This document shows positions 52,788-61,562 of a stretch of 64,000 nucleotides of DNA, piece by piece. Under the pieces are notes generated by a model that worked only from the letters and a program-made list of their open reading frames with translations, was not told the origin of the DNA and did not search any database. Location of the stretch: assembly GCA_031549285.1 (NCBI GenBank), contig JAVBPZ010000013.1:62001-126000 (forward strand), read 5' to 3'. Position numbers and translations under genes: made by a program. How positions within the stretch are numbered: the first letter of the stretch is position 1; each line of letters begins with the position of its first letter. Origin of the DNA: JAAYCI01 sp031549285. Lineage in GTDB: Bacteria; Bacillota; Clostridia; Oscillospirales; Ruminococcaceae.

Positions 52788-52908
52788 ACATGAAGCATCT
52801 CGAAAATCCGATGACTGATCTCGACTTCGCTGTCAGCTGACCAGCAAACCTTTGGCCTTATTTCCCATTTTGCGCATAAATTTTGGCAGTACCGTCAATT
52901 TTTGTATA

Positions 52909-53766
52909 TTATTCCATAGCTTCAGCCATACTGCGAAGATTCGCGAGGCCTTGAACCGCCAGTTCCTCGCCGGTGTCCGCGAATTTGCGCCAGATGGCGC
53001 AGTTGCCGCTAAGTTCTTCGAAGCTGGGGTCGAAGGATTCGATGGTGAGGGGGCCGTTGTAACCCACTTCCTGAAGGGCTGCAAAGATTTCTTTGAAAGG
53101 CACTAGCCCGGTGCCGGGGATGCCCCGGTCGTTTTCGTTGACGTGTATATAGCCGAGATATTCTTTGCCGCAGGTTTTTATGGCGCCGGAAAAGCTTTTT
53201 TCTTCCCGGATCATGTGAAAGCAGTCCAAGTGTACCCGCATATTTCCGGTGCCCACATCTTTGCAGTATTGTATAGCGTCTTCTGCGATGTTCAAAAAGT
53301 GTGTTTCAAAGCGGTTCACACATTCTACGGCGATGATGCCGTCCCAGGTGTTTTTTGCGTAGGTGGCAACCTCTTGCATGGACTGCACCGACCATTCCCA
53401 TTCCTGGGCGGTGCGGGGTTTTTGGGTGAGGCAGCCCCAGCCGGCATAGTTTACGCCACCGGTTATTTTGCTGTCCAGCGCCCGGTTGATGTCAATCATG
53501 GCTTTCATGTGGGCGACGGCGGCCTTTCGTACGGAGGGATCGGGCGAAATAGGGTTTGTGTCTGCGCCCAGTGTGGTGGTGGTGACCAGCTGGATTCCGG
53601 TTTCTTCCTTGGCCCGCAGCACCGCCGCCAGCGGAAAGTGGAAGGGATGGGCAATGGCCAAATCTACCACGTCAAACCCAAGGTCTTTTGCTTTGGGAAT
53701 GATCCAGATATCCTTTTCGCTGAACGCTTCTGTCCAGATGAAGCTGTCTACGCCGAATGTAAACAT
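52909..53766 (-). CDS. Sugar phosphate isomerase/epimerase, ketose 3-epimerase-like
   Basis: A 285-residue TIM-barrel protein of the xylose isomerase-like superfamily. It resembles D-tagatose/D-psicose 3-epimerases, with catalytic glutamates in AVECVNRFETHFLN and the late LTIESFDPSF, plus HLDCFHMIREE and GYIHVNENDRGIPGTG metal and substrate segments. Such enzymes invert C3 of free ketoses; related proteins act on erythrulose phosphates. ATG 53766 follows AAAGGGG. It is the last gene of the minus-strand sugar operon. Exact substrate is unknown. Confidence 0.85.
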   Translation of the reverse strand: MFTFGVDSFIWTEAFSEKDIWIIPKAKDLGFDVVDLAIAHPFHFPLAAVLRAKEETGIQLVTTTTLGADTNPISPDPSVRKAAVAHMKAMIDINRALDSKITGGVNYAGWGCLTQKPRTAQEWEWSVQSMQEVATYAKNTWDGIIAVECVNRFETHFLNIAEDAIQYCKDVGTGNMRVHLDCFHMIREEKSFSGAIKTCGKEYLGYIHVNENDRGIPGTGLVPFKEIFAALQEVGYNGPLTIESFDPSFEELSGNCAIWRKFADTGEELAVQGLANLRSMAEAME

Positions 53767-53778
53767 GGCAAGCCCCTT

Positions 53779-54858
53779 TCAGGTTTCCCGTGGGTACGTG
53801 TAGTAGCTGCCTTCAGGCAGCGGGTTGTCGGCATAGTTGCCAATTTCTAGGGTGAGGCCAAGGGTGGGGACGGTGTCGAAATTTACGTACGTGTCCTTCA
53901 GCACACGGCCGGAGTAGGCGACGCCCACACCTTGTTGGGCCATGTGCTGGAGGTACGCGGGCTGCTGCGCGTCTGGAATACATTCCTTGAAATGCTGCAG
54001 GCCCGCGCCTTTTTGCTCTACAAACTGCTGCAGCGCGGGAACCCCATACTCCGGCTGTACGATTTCTATTTGAATGTTGCCGTACAGGGCGGTGGCGCAC
54101 TTATAGCTGAACGGATGGGTGACCGGCTGGCCGTTCATAATAGGGTTTTGCACGTTGTCGTTGTTCAGGGTGAGCACCGTCCAAGGGCCAACCTGCAGTT
54201 TATCTACCCATTCGTGCAGCACATCTTCTATGTTTCTTTCGCTGGCAAGGCACACCTGGCAGACAAAGCGTTCGTCGCCAGAAAGGCCGGGGACCGGAGG
54301 CGTTATTTTTGCGGAGGCCGATGGGTAGAAAGAGTATACGTCGGACGGGATAGCGCTGGTAGCGGGGGTGTAGTCTAAATCAGCATTGTTGCCGATTTCC
54401 AGCGTGAAACCCAGAGCGGATACGGTATCGAAATTTAAAAAAGTATCGTCAAAAAAGTGGCCGGAGTATTTGATGCCGATGCCGTTATCTGCCATGCGCT
54501 GTATGTAGGCGGGTTGGTCCTTGTCCGGTACCACTTCTTTCATGTGCTGCAGGCCGCCGCCTTTTTGCGCCAGAAAATCTTCCAGCATGGGGACACCATA
54601 CTCCGGTTTCATGATTTCGATTTGAAAGTTGCCGTACATGGCCACGGCCACGTGGTAGCAAAAGGGGCCGGTGTGTGGTTGGCCGTCCATGATGACGCCG
54701 GTGGTGGTGCGGTCACTCATTTCAATAACGGTCCAGGGCCCGATGCCCACCTTGTCTATCCATTCCTGCATGACCTCTGCCAGCGGCCGGCCGGTTACCA
54801 GGGCAAGCTGGCAAATTCTACGGTTTTTGTTGAACTCCAGCAATTCTTTGTTTGTCAT
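53779..54858 (-). CDS. Tandem VOC-domain protein
   Basis: A 359-residue protein made of two similar halves of about 165 residues. The first has EWIDKVGIGPWTVIEM, MYGNFQIEIMKPEYGVPMLE, GGLQHMKEVVPD and LGFTLEIGN; the second repeats each as EWVDKLQVGPWTVLTL, LYGNIQIEIVQPEYGVPALQ, AGLQHFKECIPD and LGLTLEIGN. Each half has His/Glu residues placed as in methylmalonyl-CoA epimerase-like VOC metal sites. It is 12 bases upstream of the epimerase gene. Function in the sugar pathway is unknown; isomerase or epimerase chemistry is plausible. Confidence 0.85.
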   Translation of the reverse strand: MTNKELLEFNKNRRICQLALVTGRPLAEVMQEWIDKVGIGPWTVIEMSDRTTTGVIMDGQPHTGPFCYHVAVAMYGNFQIEIMKPEYGVPMLEDFLAQKGGGLQHMKEVVPDKDQPAYIQRMADNGIGIKYSGHFFDDTFLNFDTVSALGFTLEIGNNADLDYTPATSAIPSDVYSFYPSASAKITPPVPGLSGDERFVCQVCLASERNIEDVLHEWVDKLQVGPWTVLTLNNDNVQNPIMNGQPVTHPFSYKCATALYGNIQIEIVQPEYGVPALQQFVEQKGAGLQHFKECIPDAQQPAYLQHMAQQGVGVAYSGRVLKDTYVNFDTVPTLGLTLEIGNYADNPLPEGSYYTYPRET

Positions 54859-54897
54859 TTTGATCCCTCCGCATTATTTGTGCAAATGTATTTTTAC

Positions 54898-55431
54898 TTA
54901 TTTTGCGTGTGGGGTGGGCCGCACGCGGGTGTTTTCTTCACAGCCGCTTTGTGGCAGGGGTGCGTCTTTTAGATTGTGGTTTTCAATGTCGGTAAGAGCC
55001 TCGATTTTGACGGCGGAGGAGCTTTGCGCGCATTCCAGCGAGACCCATTCCTCTACAATGCGCTGGGCCAGGCCCAAGCCAATGACCCGGGACCCCAAGC
55101 ACAGTACGTTGCTTTGGTTGCTTAAAATAGAGCGCTCGGCAGAATAAATATCGTGGCAGACCGCGGCGCGTATCCCCTTGAATTTATTGGCGGTCATGGC
55201 CATGCCGATACCGGTGCCGCACATGAGTATGGCGCGTTTTTCGTAGCCGCTTTTTATGATCTGGAGGCAAACGGCCTCTGCTATCTGGGGATAATCCAAG
55301 TCTGCATGCAGGCTTTGGTTGATATTTTCAACGGTGTAGCCTTGCTTTAGCAAAATGTCAATGACAAAATTTTGCAGATCGGTGGCAAGGTCATCACAAC
55401 CAACGATAATGGTGCGCATGGGTATTGGCAT
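54898..55431 (-). CDS. RpiB/LacA/LacB family sugar-phosphate isomerase
   Basis: A 177-residue protein with GCDDLATDLQNF, the active-site CGTGIGMAMTANK (Cys71) and the VCHDIYSAERSILSNQSNVLCLG segment of RpiB enzymes. The family interconverts aldose and ketose phosphates: ribose 5-phosphate, allose 6-phosphate, galactose 6-phosphate or, in tetritol pathways, erythrulose 4-phosphate. The last 35 or so residues form a tail beyond the usual core. ATG 55431 is eight bases after AAGGAGG. Position between DhaL and the VOC gene supports action on the DhaK/DhaL product. Confidence 0.88.
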   Translation of the reverse strand: MPIPMRTIIVGCDDLATDLQNFVIDILLKQGYTVENINQSLHADLDYPQIAEAVCLQIIKSGYEKRAILMCGTGIGMAMTANKFKGIRAAVCHDIYSAERSILSNQSNVLCLGSRVIGLGLAQRIVEEWVSLECAQSSSAVKIEALTDIENHNLKDAPLPQSGCEENTRVRPTPHAK

Positions 55432-55458
55432 GGGGTTTGCCTCCTTTTTGGGGTAACC

Positions 55459-55509
55459 GCTGATGAAGGCGATTTGGTCTGCCGGCGAAGTGAAAAGCGC
55501 TGGGGATAC
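55459..55509. repeat. Second dispersed repeat, copy 1
   Basis: About 50 bases (GCTGATGAAGG to GGATAC) closely matching 60316-60363: 24 of the first 28 bases are identical. It lies just upstream of the RpiB gene in a 153-base gap without a gene. Confidence 0.6.
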
Positions 55510-55584
55510 TTTGTTTGGTATCGGACGGGTTTGCCCGGAAGGGAAGCCGTGCCGACCGGCGGGGTTTGCGATGGCGGGCAGAGG

Positions 55585-56250
55585 TTAGTGGCTGTTTACG
55601 GGGTTGCCGTGCATACATGCCGCGGCACCGTCGGCCATGGCTGCCAGCAGCAGGTAGCAGGATACCGCGCCGGCGTCCAGAACGCCGACCGAGCGCTGGC
55701 CCAAACGGCTGGAACGGCCGTATTTTGCTTCCATGTCTTTGGTGGATTCCATGCCGCTGCGGGCTGCCGCCTTCATTTGTTCCAGCGCCCGGGGAAAGTC
55801 TGCGGCGGCATCCACTGCCGCTTGCATGCCGCCGCAGGCGGCGGCCAGGGTGTCTATCAATGTTTTGTCGCCCGGGCGGGCCTCCAGTATTTCATACAGG
55901 CCGGCCAGGCCGGCCAGCAGCATATTCAGGAAGGCTGAAGCGTCAATTTCTTCGCGGTCTTCCAGGGCATCCGCCATGTCGGAAAACAGGGTGCCGTAAA
56001 TGGGGCCCATGGAACCGCCGATATCGTTGAACAAAACCATGCCGAGCTCGCTGAGCCCTTCCGAGAAGGAAGGGGTTCGCCCGTGGATACTTTTTTCAAA
56101 CAGGTGAAAGCCTTTGTCCATGTTGGCGCCATGGTCTCCGTCACCAATTTGGCCATCGATATCCCCAAGGAGACTTCGATTTTCAGAGATGGTCTGTATC
56201 ATCCGGTGCAAGATTTCGCTTCCGTCGCTGTTTTTTATATACGCTGCCAT
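55585..56250 (-). CDS. dhaL: Dihydroxyacetone kinase-type phosphatase/ADP-binding subunit DhaL
   Basis: A 221-residue DhaL-family nucleotide-binding subunit. The metal-nucleotide motif GQIGDGDHGANM (34-44 region) carries the conserved aspartates, followed by GGSMGPIYGTLF, a glycine-rich loop, and RSVGVLDAGAVSCYLLL near the end. It supplies the phosphoryl group to the substrate held by DhaK. There is no DhaM phosphotransferase subunit nearby, so direct ATP use is likely; that is inference. The start is ATG 56250 after AAGGGGG. Confidence 0.9.
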   Translation of the reverse strand: MAAYIKNSDGSEILHRMIQTISENRSLLGDIDGQIGDGDHGANMDKGFHLFEKSIHGRTPSFSEGLSELGMVLFNDIGGSMGPIYGTLFSDMADALEDREEIDASAFLNMLLAGLAGLYEILEARPGDKTLIDTLAAACGGMQAAVDAAADFPRALEQMKAAARSGMESTKDMEAKYGRSSRLGQRSVGVLDAGAVSCYLLLAAMADGAAACMHGNPVNSH

Positions 56251-56277
56251 ATGGTGGATTCCCCCTTTGTTGGCGGG

Positions 56278-56387
56278 CGAGGTGAGGGCCGTGCGAAAGC
56301 ATTGTATTCGCATGACCGAGTAAGGCGGGCTGAGATTGATTTTTATACTCCGCGGGTTCTGCCCAAGAGATGGAAAGAATGGCGGTG
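56278..56387. repeat. Dispersed intergenic repeat, copy 2
   Basis: Matches 20540-20646 over its whole length, with the blocks TGCGAA/TTCGCA hairpin, CGAGTAAGG, TATACTCCGCGG and TCTGCCCAAGAGAT. It fills the 208-base gap between dhaK and dhaL. Confidence 0.65.
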
Positions 56388-56458
56388 CTGGCGGGGCTGA
56401 TGGGAATGGCAGTTTTTGACGCGGGGGGCAGGGTTCTGCCCGGAGGGAGGAAACCCAT

Positions 56459-57454
56459 TCATTTTTGCTGCAGCCCTACGCTGAAAGCGGGCTGGTCGAT
56501 GAGGTGCTGCAGTTCGTCATCCAGCTGCATGACCGTGAGCGTAACACCCATCATATCGAGGGAGGTGAAATAATCCCCCACGTAAGAGCGGTGTATTACG
56601 ATGCCCTGCTGGGTGAGGAGCTGTTCTACCTCGTTATACAGCACATACAGTTCCATGACTGGGGTGGCGCCCAGGCCGGACAGGAGGACGGCGGTTTTTT
56701 GTCCCTGTGGCAGCGGGTTGTCCGCCAGTATGATGTTGACCATGCGCCGGGCAAGGCCGGTGGCGTTTTCCAGAGGGAGTACCTCGATGCCGGGCTCGCC
56801 GTGATGGCCGATGCCTACCTCCATGGTGCCGTCTTGTATTTCGAAGTTGGGGTGGCCCACGGCCGGCAGAGTGCAGGACGTGAGGCCGATGCCGACACTG
56901 CGGGTGTGGTCGATGGCTTTTTGGGCCGCGGCAATGACCTGGTCCAGGCTGGCGCCCTGGGCTGCCTTGGCAGCGCCTGCTTTCCACATCAATATTTCGC
57001 CGGCCACACCCCGGCGTTTTTCGCGCTGGCCGGCCGGGGCGGAGGCGACATCGTCGTTCGCCACCACCGTTTTTACTTCAATGCCCTCTTTTTTGGCCAT
57101 TTTAATGGCCATTTTTACGTTCATGTTGTCGCCGGAGTAGTTACCGTACAGACAGGCCACACCTTTGCCGGCATCGGCCACGCGGAAGGCGTCCAGAAAG
57201 GCGGAAGCCGGCGGAGAGGAGAAAATTTCCCCCACGGCAACGGCGTCGCACATGTTTTCGCCGATATACCCCACGAAAGCGGGCTTGTGGCCGGAGCCGC
57301 CACCGGTTACCACCCCCACGCGGCCCACGACCGGCGCGAGCGAGCGGAGTACCCGCGGGTTACTGGTGCGCGTTACCAGCGTGCTGTGCGCTTTGGCAAA
57401 GCCGGCCAGCATATCCATGACAATGTCGCCGGGGTCGTTCATAATGCGCTGCAT
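56459..57454 (-). CDS. dhaK: Dihydroxyacetone kinase-type substrate-binding subunit DhaK
   Basis: A 331-residue DhaK-family subunit that binds a ketose covalently through a histidine. The nucleophile is His217 or His218 in GIGHHGEPG, and the substrate loop is GGGSGHKPAFVGY (51-63). Classical dihydroxyacetone kinases have GGGSGHEP there; the Glu-to-Lys change suggests a different substrate, as in tetrulose kinases. CLYGNYSGDNMNVKMA and VVANDDVASAP are further family segments. The start is ATG 57454 after AAAGGAGG. Context with RpiB and an epimerase supports a short-ketose kinase. Confidence 0.9.
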   Translation of the reverse strand: MQRIMNDPGDIVMDMLAGFAKAHSTLVTRTSNPRVLRSLAPVVGRVGVVTGGGSGHKPAFVGYIGENMCDAVAVGEIFSSPPASAFLDAFRVADAGKGVACLYGNYSGDNMNVKMAIKMAKKEGIEVKTVVANDDVASAPAGQREKRRGVAGEILMWKAGAAKAAQGASLDQVIAAAQKAIDHTRSVGIGLTSCTLPAVGHPNFEIQDGTMEVGIGHHGEPGIEVLPLENATGLARRMVNIILADNPLPQGQKTAVLLSGLGATPVMELYVLYNEVEQLLTQQGIVIHRSYVGDYFTSLDMMGVTLTVMQLDDELQHLIDQPAFSVGLQQK

Positions 57455-57528
57455 GGTGTACCTCCTTTTGGTAAGCGCCAAACGGAATATGGCAGGGGGT
57501 GGTTCGCTGCCTGGGGTATGAAACCCAT

Positions 57529-59052
57529 TCATTTGATGCCGATGGTATATTCCAGTACTTTTTCGCTGGTCATGTTTTTGGGGTCGTTTATCTCGGCGAC
57601 GATGCCGCCGTCCCGCATAATATAGATGCGATCACTCATGCCGATCAGCTCATTCATTTCGGAGGTGATCATCAGGATGGCAAGGCCGCTGCGGGCGGCT
57701 TCGTTCATCAATTCGTGTATTTGGGCTTTGGCGCCCACATCCACACCGCGGGTGGGTTCGTCCAGGATGAACACCAGCGGCTCGCACGCATACCATTTGG
57801 CAAAGCATACTTTTTGCTGGTTGCCGCCGCTGAGGGTGCCCACGCGCTGGGCGCTGGTGCGGCAGATAATGTTGAATTTTTGAATCATTTTTTCCGCCAG
57901 TTTTTGTTCGCGTGTTTTGGAGAGGAAGGGGCCGTTCATGGTTTTAAACATGGTGGCGGAAGAGATATTTTCTCGAATGTTTAAATCCAGGATTAAGCCT
58001 TCGGTTTTGCGGTCTTCCGACAGGTAGGTGATGCCCTGCTGGATGCTTTTTCGTGGGGAGCGGTGGGAATATTTTTTGCCGTTCACCAGCACTTCGCCGC
58101 CTTTTTGGTCGTGCGCGCCAAAAATACATTTTGCCAGCTCGGTTCGGCCCATGCCCACCAGCCCGCCGATGCCCACGATTTCACCGGCACGCAGCTTGAT
58201 GTTGATAGGCTGGGTTTTGGCACCGATTTTGATCTGGTCTACCTCCAGCACGTTTTCGCCGGGTTGCCCCCGTTTTTCGGGGTAAATTTGGCTGACGCTG
58301 CGGCCCACCATCATCCGAACCGCTTTATCCACCGTGAACTCGGCTTTTTCCATGATGCCCACGGTCTGGCCATCTCGCATGACGGTAATGCGGTCGGCCA
58401 CCCGGCCAATCTCCTCCATGCGGTGGGAGATGAACACAATGGACATGCCGCGCGCACGCATGTCGGCAATCAGCTTGAACAGGGTTTCGATTTCCTGGCT
58501 GGTAAGGCTGGCTGTGGGTTCGTCCATGATCAGGACCTTGACGTTGAAGGAGACCGCTTTCGCGATTTCCACCACCTGCTGCTGGGCGGTGGAAAGATGT
58601 TCTACACGGGCTTTGGGGTTGATTTTGATGCCGATAGAATCGATGATAGCTTGACTTTTTTTGTACATGGCATCTTTGTCCAGAAAAAAATGTCCTTTCA
58701 CATTTTCGCGGCCAAGGAAGATGTTGTGGGCGACGTCCAGGTTGGCGCACAGGTTCAGTTCCTGATGGATGAAAGAGACACCCATTTGACGGGATTCGCG
58801 GGGGTTTGTGAAATGCACCGGTTTGCCTTCCAGCACAAAGGAACCGGCGTCGTGCGGAATTTCCCCCGCCAATATTTTCATCAGTGTGGATTTTCCCGCG
58901 CCATTTTCGCCCAGCAGCACGTTTACCTCGCCATAGCGCAGGTTAAAATATACGTCGTCCAGAATGAGGACATCGGTGCCGGGTAAGGGGCGGCCCCAAA
59001 CATCGAAAATGTATTTTTTTATATCCTTCATTTCCAGAATATAGTTGTCCAT
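57529..59052 (-). CDS. Ribose-type sugar ABC transporter ATP-binding protein
   Basis: A 507-residue RbsA-like double ABC protein. Cassette one has Walker A GENGAGKST (48-56), signature HLSTAQQQ and Walker B VLIMDEPTASL. Cassette two has the loop GLVGMGRTELAK, signature LSGGNQQK and FILDEPTRGVD. It powers import by the two RbsC-like permeases and the binding protein encoded upstream. ATG 59052 is preceded by AAAGGAGC; the dhaK gene follows after 74 bases. Confidence 0.94.
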   Translation of the reverse strand: MDNYILEMKDIKKYIFDVWGRPLPGTDVLILDDVYFNLRYGEVNVLLGENGAGKSTLMKILAGEIPHDAGSFVLEGKPVHFTNPRESRQMGVSFIHQELNLCANLDVAHNIFLGRENVKGHFFLDKDAMYKKSQAIIDSIGIKINPKARVEHLSTAQQQVVEIAKAVSFNVKVLIMDEPTASLTSQEIETLFKLIADMRARGMSIVFISHRMEEIGRVADRITVMRDGQTVGIMEKAEFTVDKAVRMMVGRSVSQIYPEKRGQPGENVLEVDQIKIGAKTQPINIKLRAGEIVGIGGLVGMGRTELAKCIFGAHDQKGGEVLVNGKKYSHRSPRKSIQQGITYLSEDRKTEGLILDLNIRENISSATMFKTMNGPFLSKTREQKLAEKMIQKFNIICRTSAQRVGTLSGGNQQKVCFAKWYACEPLVFILDEPTRGVDVGAKAQIHELMNEAARSGLAILMITSEMNELIGMSDRIYIMRDGGIVAEINDPKNMTSEKVLEYTIGIK

Positions 59053-59115
59053 GCGAAGCTCCTTTGGTAACGCTGCGTTTTTGAAGTATGGGGCGGGATG
59101 AGAGCGGGTGCCTGT

Positions 59116-60084
59116 TTAGTTTGCAGAACGTTCTTTCAGCCGGTCTATAAGCACAGCGAAGAGCACGATGAGGCCCAGCATGGGCTTGAAGAAATAAATG
59201 TTCACCTGGAAGATGGTGAGGATGTTTTCCAGGATGAGAATGATTATGGCGGCGAAAACGCAGCCCATGATGTTGATTTTGCCGCCCGACAAGCTGGTGC
59301 CGCCCAGCACGCAGGCCGTGATGCCCTCAAAAGTGTATTTGTCGAGGCCGCCCAGTACCATTTGGCCGGAGGCGGAGCGCCCGGTGAGCAAAACACCGGT
59401 GAAAGAGGCCAGCACCCCGGCCACCAGGAAAGAGGAAAAGATAAGCACGGGGACACGGTTGCCGCTGAGGAAGGCGGCTTTTTTATTCAGGCCGGTGGAG
59501 ATGAGCCCCCGGCCGTATTTGGTTTTTTCGAATAAGAGCAACACCAACGCCACCAGAATGACCGCGTAGGTGACGCTGATGGGGTAGCCAAGGAACGGGG
59601 TGCGCACCAATGCCAGGAATGAGTCCGGCAGGTTGGTGTACATTTCGCCCCGGCTGAAAATGTTCCCGATGCCATAGGCCAGCAGCCCGCTGCCAAAGGT
59701 GACAATGAAAGAGGGAACATCCATATACGCGACGAAAAAGCCGTTGAATGCGCCAAAGGCTGCCCCCACGGCCAGGCCCAGCAACAGGCACTGCCATATG
59801 GGAAGCCCTGTTTCCAATGTGTAGCCCAGCACCACGCTGGTGAGGCCCACCGTGTAGCCCAGTGACAGATCCACGTTGCCCAGAACCAGGATGAAGGAAA
59901 CCGCAAGGGTGCGGATGATGGGGGCTGCCGACTGGCGAATGAGGGAATTTATGTTGTTGAGAGAGCGAAAATTTGGGATGAAAATCATGCACAAGGTGAA
60001 GAGGACCACCAGGTAAACAAGCGCCGTGTTGCGGCGAAGGAAAGCAGTGACGTCCTTTTGCCTAAGACGTTTTGTTTTTGTCAT
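59116..60084 (-). CDS. Ribose-type ABC transporter permease
   Basis: A 322-residue RbsC-like integral membrane protein with about eight helices. Visible family segments are TLAVSFILVLGNVDLSLGYTV (as two overlapping pieces), the EAA-like region STGLNKKAAFLSGNRV and the C-terminal GGTSLSGGKINIMGCVFA. It pairs with the second permease encoded upstream; two different RbsC subunits suggest a heterodimeric channel. Its ATG follows AAAGGAGC. Confidence 0.92.
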   Translation of the reverse strand: MTKTKRLRQKDVTAFLRRNTALVYLVVLFTLCMIFIPNFRSLNNINSLIRQSAAPIIRTLAVSFILVLGNVDLSLGYTVGLTSVVLGYTLETGLPIWQCLLLGLAVGAAFGAFNGFFVAYMDVPSFIVTFGSGLLAYGIGNIFSRGEMYTNLPDSFLALVRTPFLGYPISVTYAVILVALVLLLFEKTKYGRGLISTGLNKKAAFLSGNRVPVLIFSSFLVAGVLASFTGVLLTGRSASGQMVLGGLDKYTFEGITACVLGGTSLSGGKINIMGCVFAAIIILILENILTIFQVNIYFFKPMLGLIVLFAVLIDRLKERSAN

Positions 60085-60315
60085 AGAAATCCTGCTCCTT
60101 TAGTTTTAGGTAAGCGATGATTAAATGGCGGTGCGGGCTGGGGGTGCAGGTTTACCCGAGGGTGCATCGCAAAACCGCAGGCAATAATGGGTTTATTGCC
60201 GAGGATTTTGCGGCGTGCCATTCGGGCAAAGATGTGCCGCCAGAACGTGCCGGGCTTTAATCAGCGCTTACTTAAGGAAAAACTTTGGGAACCGCCGATG
60301 GGATAGGCGGTGATT

Positions 60316-60363
60316 GCTGATGAAGGAGATTTTGTCCGCGGGCCAAACGAAGAACGCGGATAC
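60316..60363. repeat. Second dispersed repeat, copy 2, in a 376-base gap
   Basis: Matches 55459-55509. It lies in the gap between the two permease genes (60085-60460), which otherwise shows only a CCGCC/GGCGG hairpin and no credible gene; such a long gap is unusual inside an ABC operon. Confidence 0.6.
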
Positions 60364-60460
60364 CCGGTTGTTTTGCACGGGGTATTTTCGCGCAGCGGCA
60401 CCGCCGGGCGGCGGATACAATCGATGAGATTCGCGGGAGACGGAATGAACCGGTGCTTGC

Positions 60461-61411
60461 TTAGTACCGGCGCAGAGCCCGTTCATTTTTCTTGCGATAG
60501 TATACCGTGAAGGCGACGATGATGATCATGATGAGGCCCAAAAACACGTTTTGGACGTATGCGTTCACCCGCAACATGTTTAGAATATTGCGCAGGGTGC
60601 CTATGACCAGGGCCCCGGCGATGGTGGCGCTTACTTTGCCGACCCCGCCGTATGGCGAAACGCCGCCCAAAATGCAGGAAGCCACGCAATTCAGGGTGTA
60701 ATCTTGCCCCTGTACCGGAGAACCGGCCCCCAGCCGGGTGGCCAAAAAGAAGCCGCCGATAGCCGCATACAGGCCGCTGAACCCGTAGATGAACATGTGT
60801 AACGTGGTGATGTTGATGCCTTCCTGGCGAATGACGGTGGCGTTTCCGCCGAGGGCGTAAATGCGGTTGCCCAGTGGCGTTTTGGTGGAAATAAGAGTGC
60901 CGAGGGCGGCCAACAACGCGGTGATGAGAATGATGGTGGGAATGCCGAGGAAGGTGGAGGTGGCAATGCGCAGAAAAGACGTGTCGTCCACCCGCACCGC
61001 GTTTCCGCCGCTGGTGAGCAGGGCAAAGCCGGATAGAATTTCGCCGACGGTATAGCTGCAGATGAATGCGGGAAAGCCGATGCGGGCGATGAGGTATCCG
61101 TTGCCGCTGCCCACGGCACAGCCGATGATGGCAACCAGAATGAGCACCAGATAAATGGGCATGCCGGCATTGACCATCATGGCGGACAGCACACCGCTGA
61201 TGGACATGGTGCCGCCGATGGCAAGATCGATGCCGCTGGAAACCATGACCAGCGTTAGGGGTACGGCGGGAATGATGATGTAGCAGCTTTGCCGCAGAAT
61301 ATTTTGGTAATTGGAGAAGGTGCCAAAATTTGGCACGGTGAAATTTAGCAGTAGAAGAAACAGGACTGCCAAGATATAGGGAATCCATTTTTTGTTCAGT
61401 ATTTTACCCAT
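60461..61411 (-). CDS. Ribose-type ABC transporter permease (upstream copy)
   Basis: A 316-residue RbsC-like permease with about eight helices. Landmarks are LTLVMVSSGIDLAIGGTMSIS, the segment RIYALGGNATVIRQEGIN that contacts the ATPase, and CILGGVSPYGGVGKVSATI. Sequence differs clearly from the other permease. The start is ATG 61411 after GGAGAGCAGG; the ATG at 61435 has no ribosome site. A strong stem-loop separates it from the binding-protein gene. Confidence 0.92.
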   Translation of the reverse strand: MGKILNKKWIPYILAVLFLLLLNFTVPNFGTFSNYQNILRQSCYIIIPAVPLTLVMVSSGIDLAIGGTMSISGVLSAMMVNAGMPIYLVLILVAIIGCAVGSGNGYLIARIGFPAFICSYTVGEILSGFALLTSGGNAVRVDDTSFLRIATSTFLGIPTIILITALLAALGTLISTKTPLGNRIYALGGNATVIRQEGINITTLHMFIYGFSGLYAAIGGFFLATRLGAGSPVQGQDYTLNCVASCILGGVSPYGGVGKVSATIAGALVIGTLRNILNMLRVNAYVQNVFLGLIMIIIVAFTVYYRKKNERALRRY

Positions 61412-61453
61412 CGGCCTGCTCTCCGCCCCATTCATGTATAGGTTGTAAAGAAG

Positions 61454-61484
61454 GCCGGCATAAGAAAACCTGTCTTATGCCGGC
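61454..61484 (-). other. Intra-operon stem-loop after the binding-protein gene
   Basis: A perfect 12-bp stem, GCCGGCATAAGA (61454-61465) with TCTTATGCCGGC (61473-61484), and seven-base loop. No long T-tract follows on the minus strand, so mRNA stabilisation or partial termination is likely. Confidence 0.7.
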
Positions 61485-61562
61485 TTTGCGGGTGGCTATG
61501 CTGCCAGCTTGCAAGGGGTGTGAAGTGCATATGGCGCAAAGACTGGCGGCTGACATATATAG

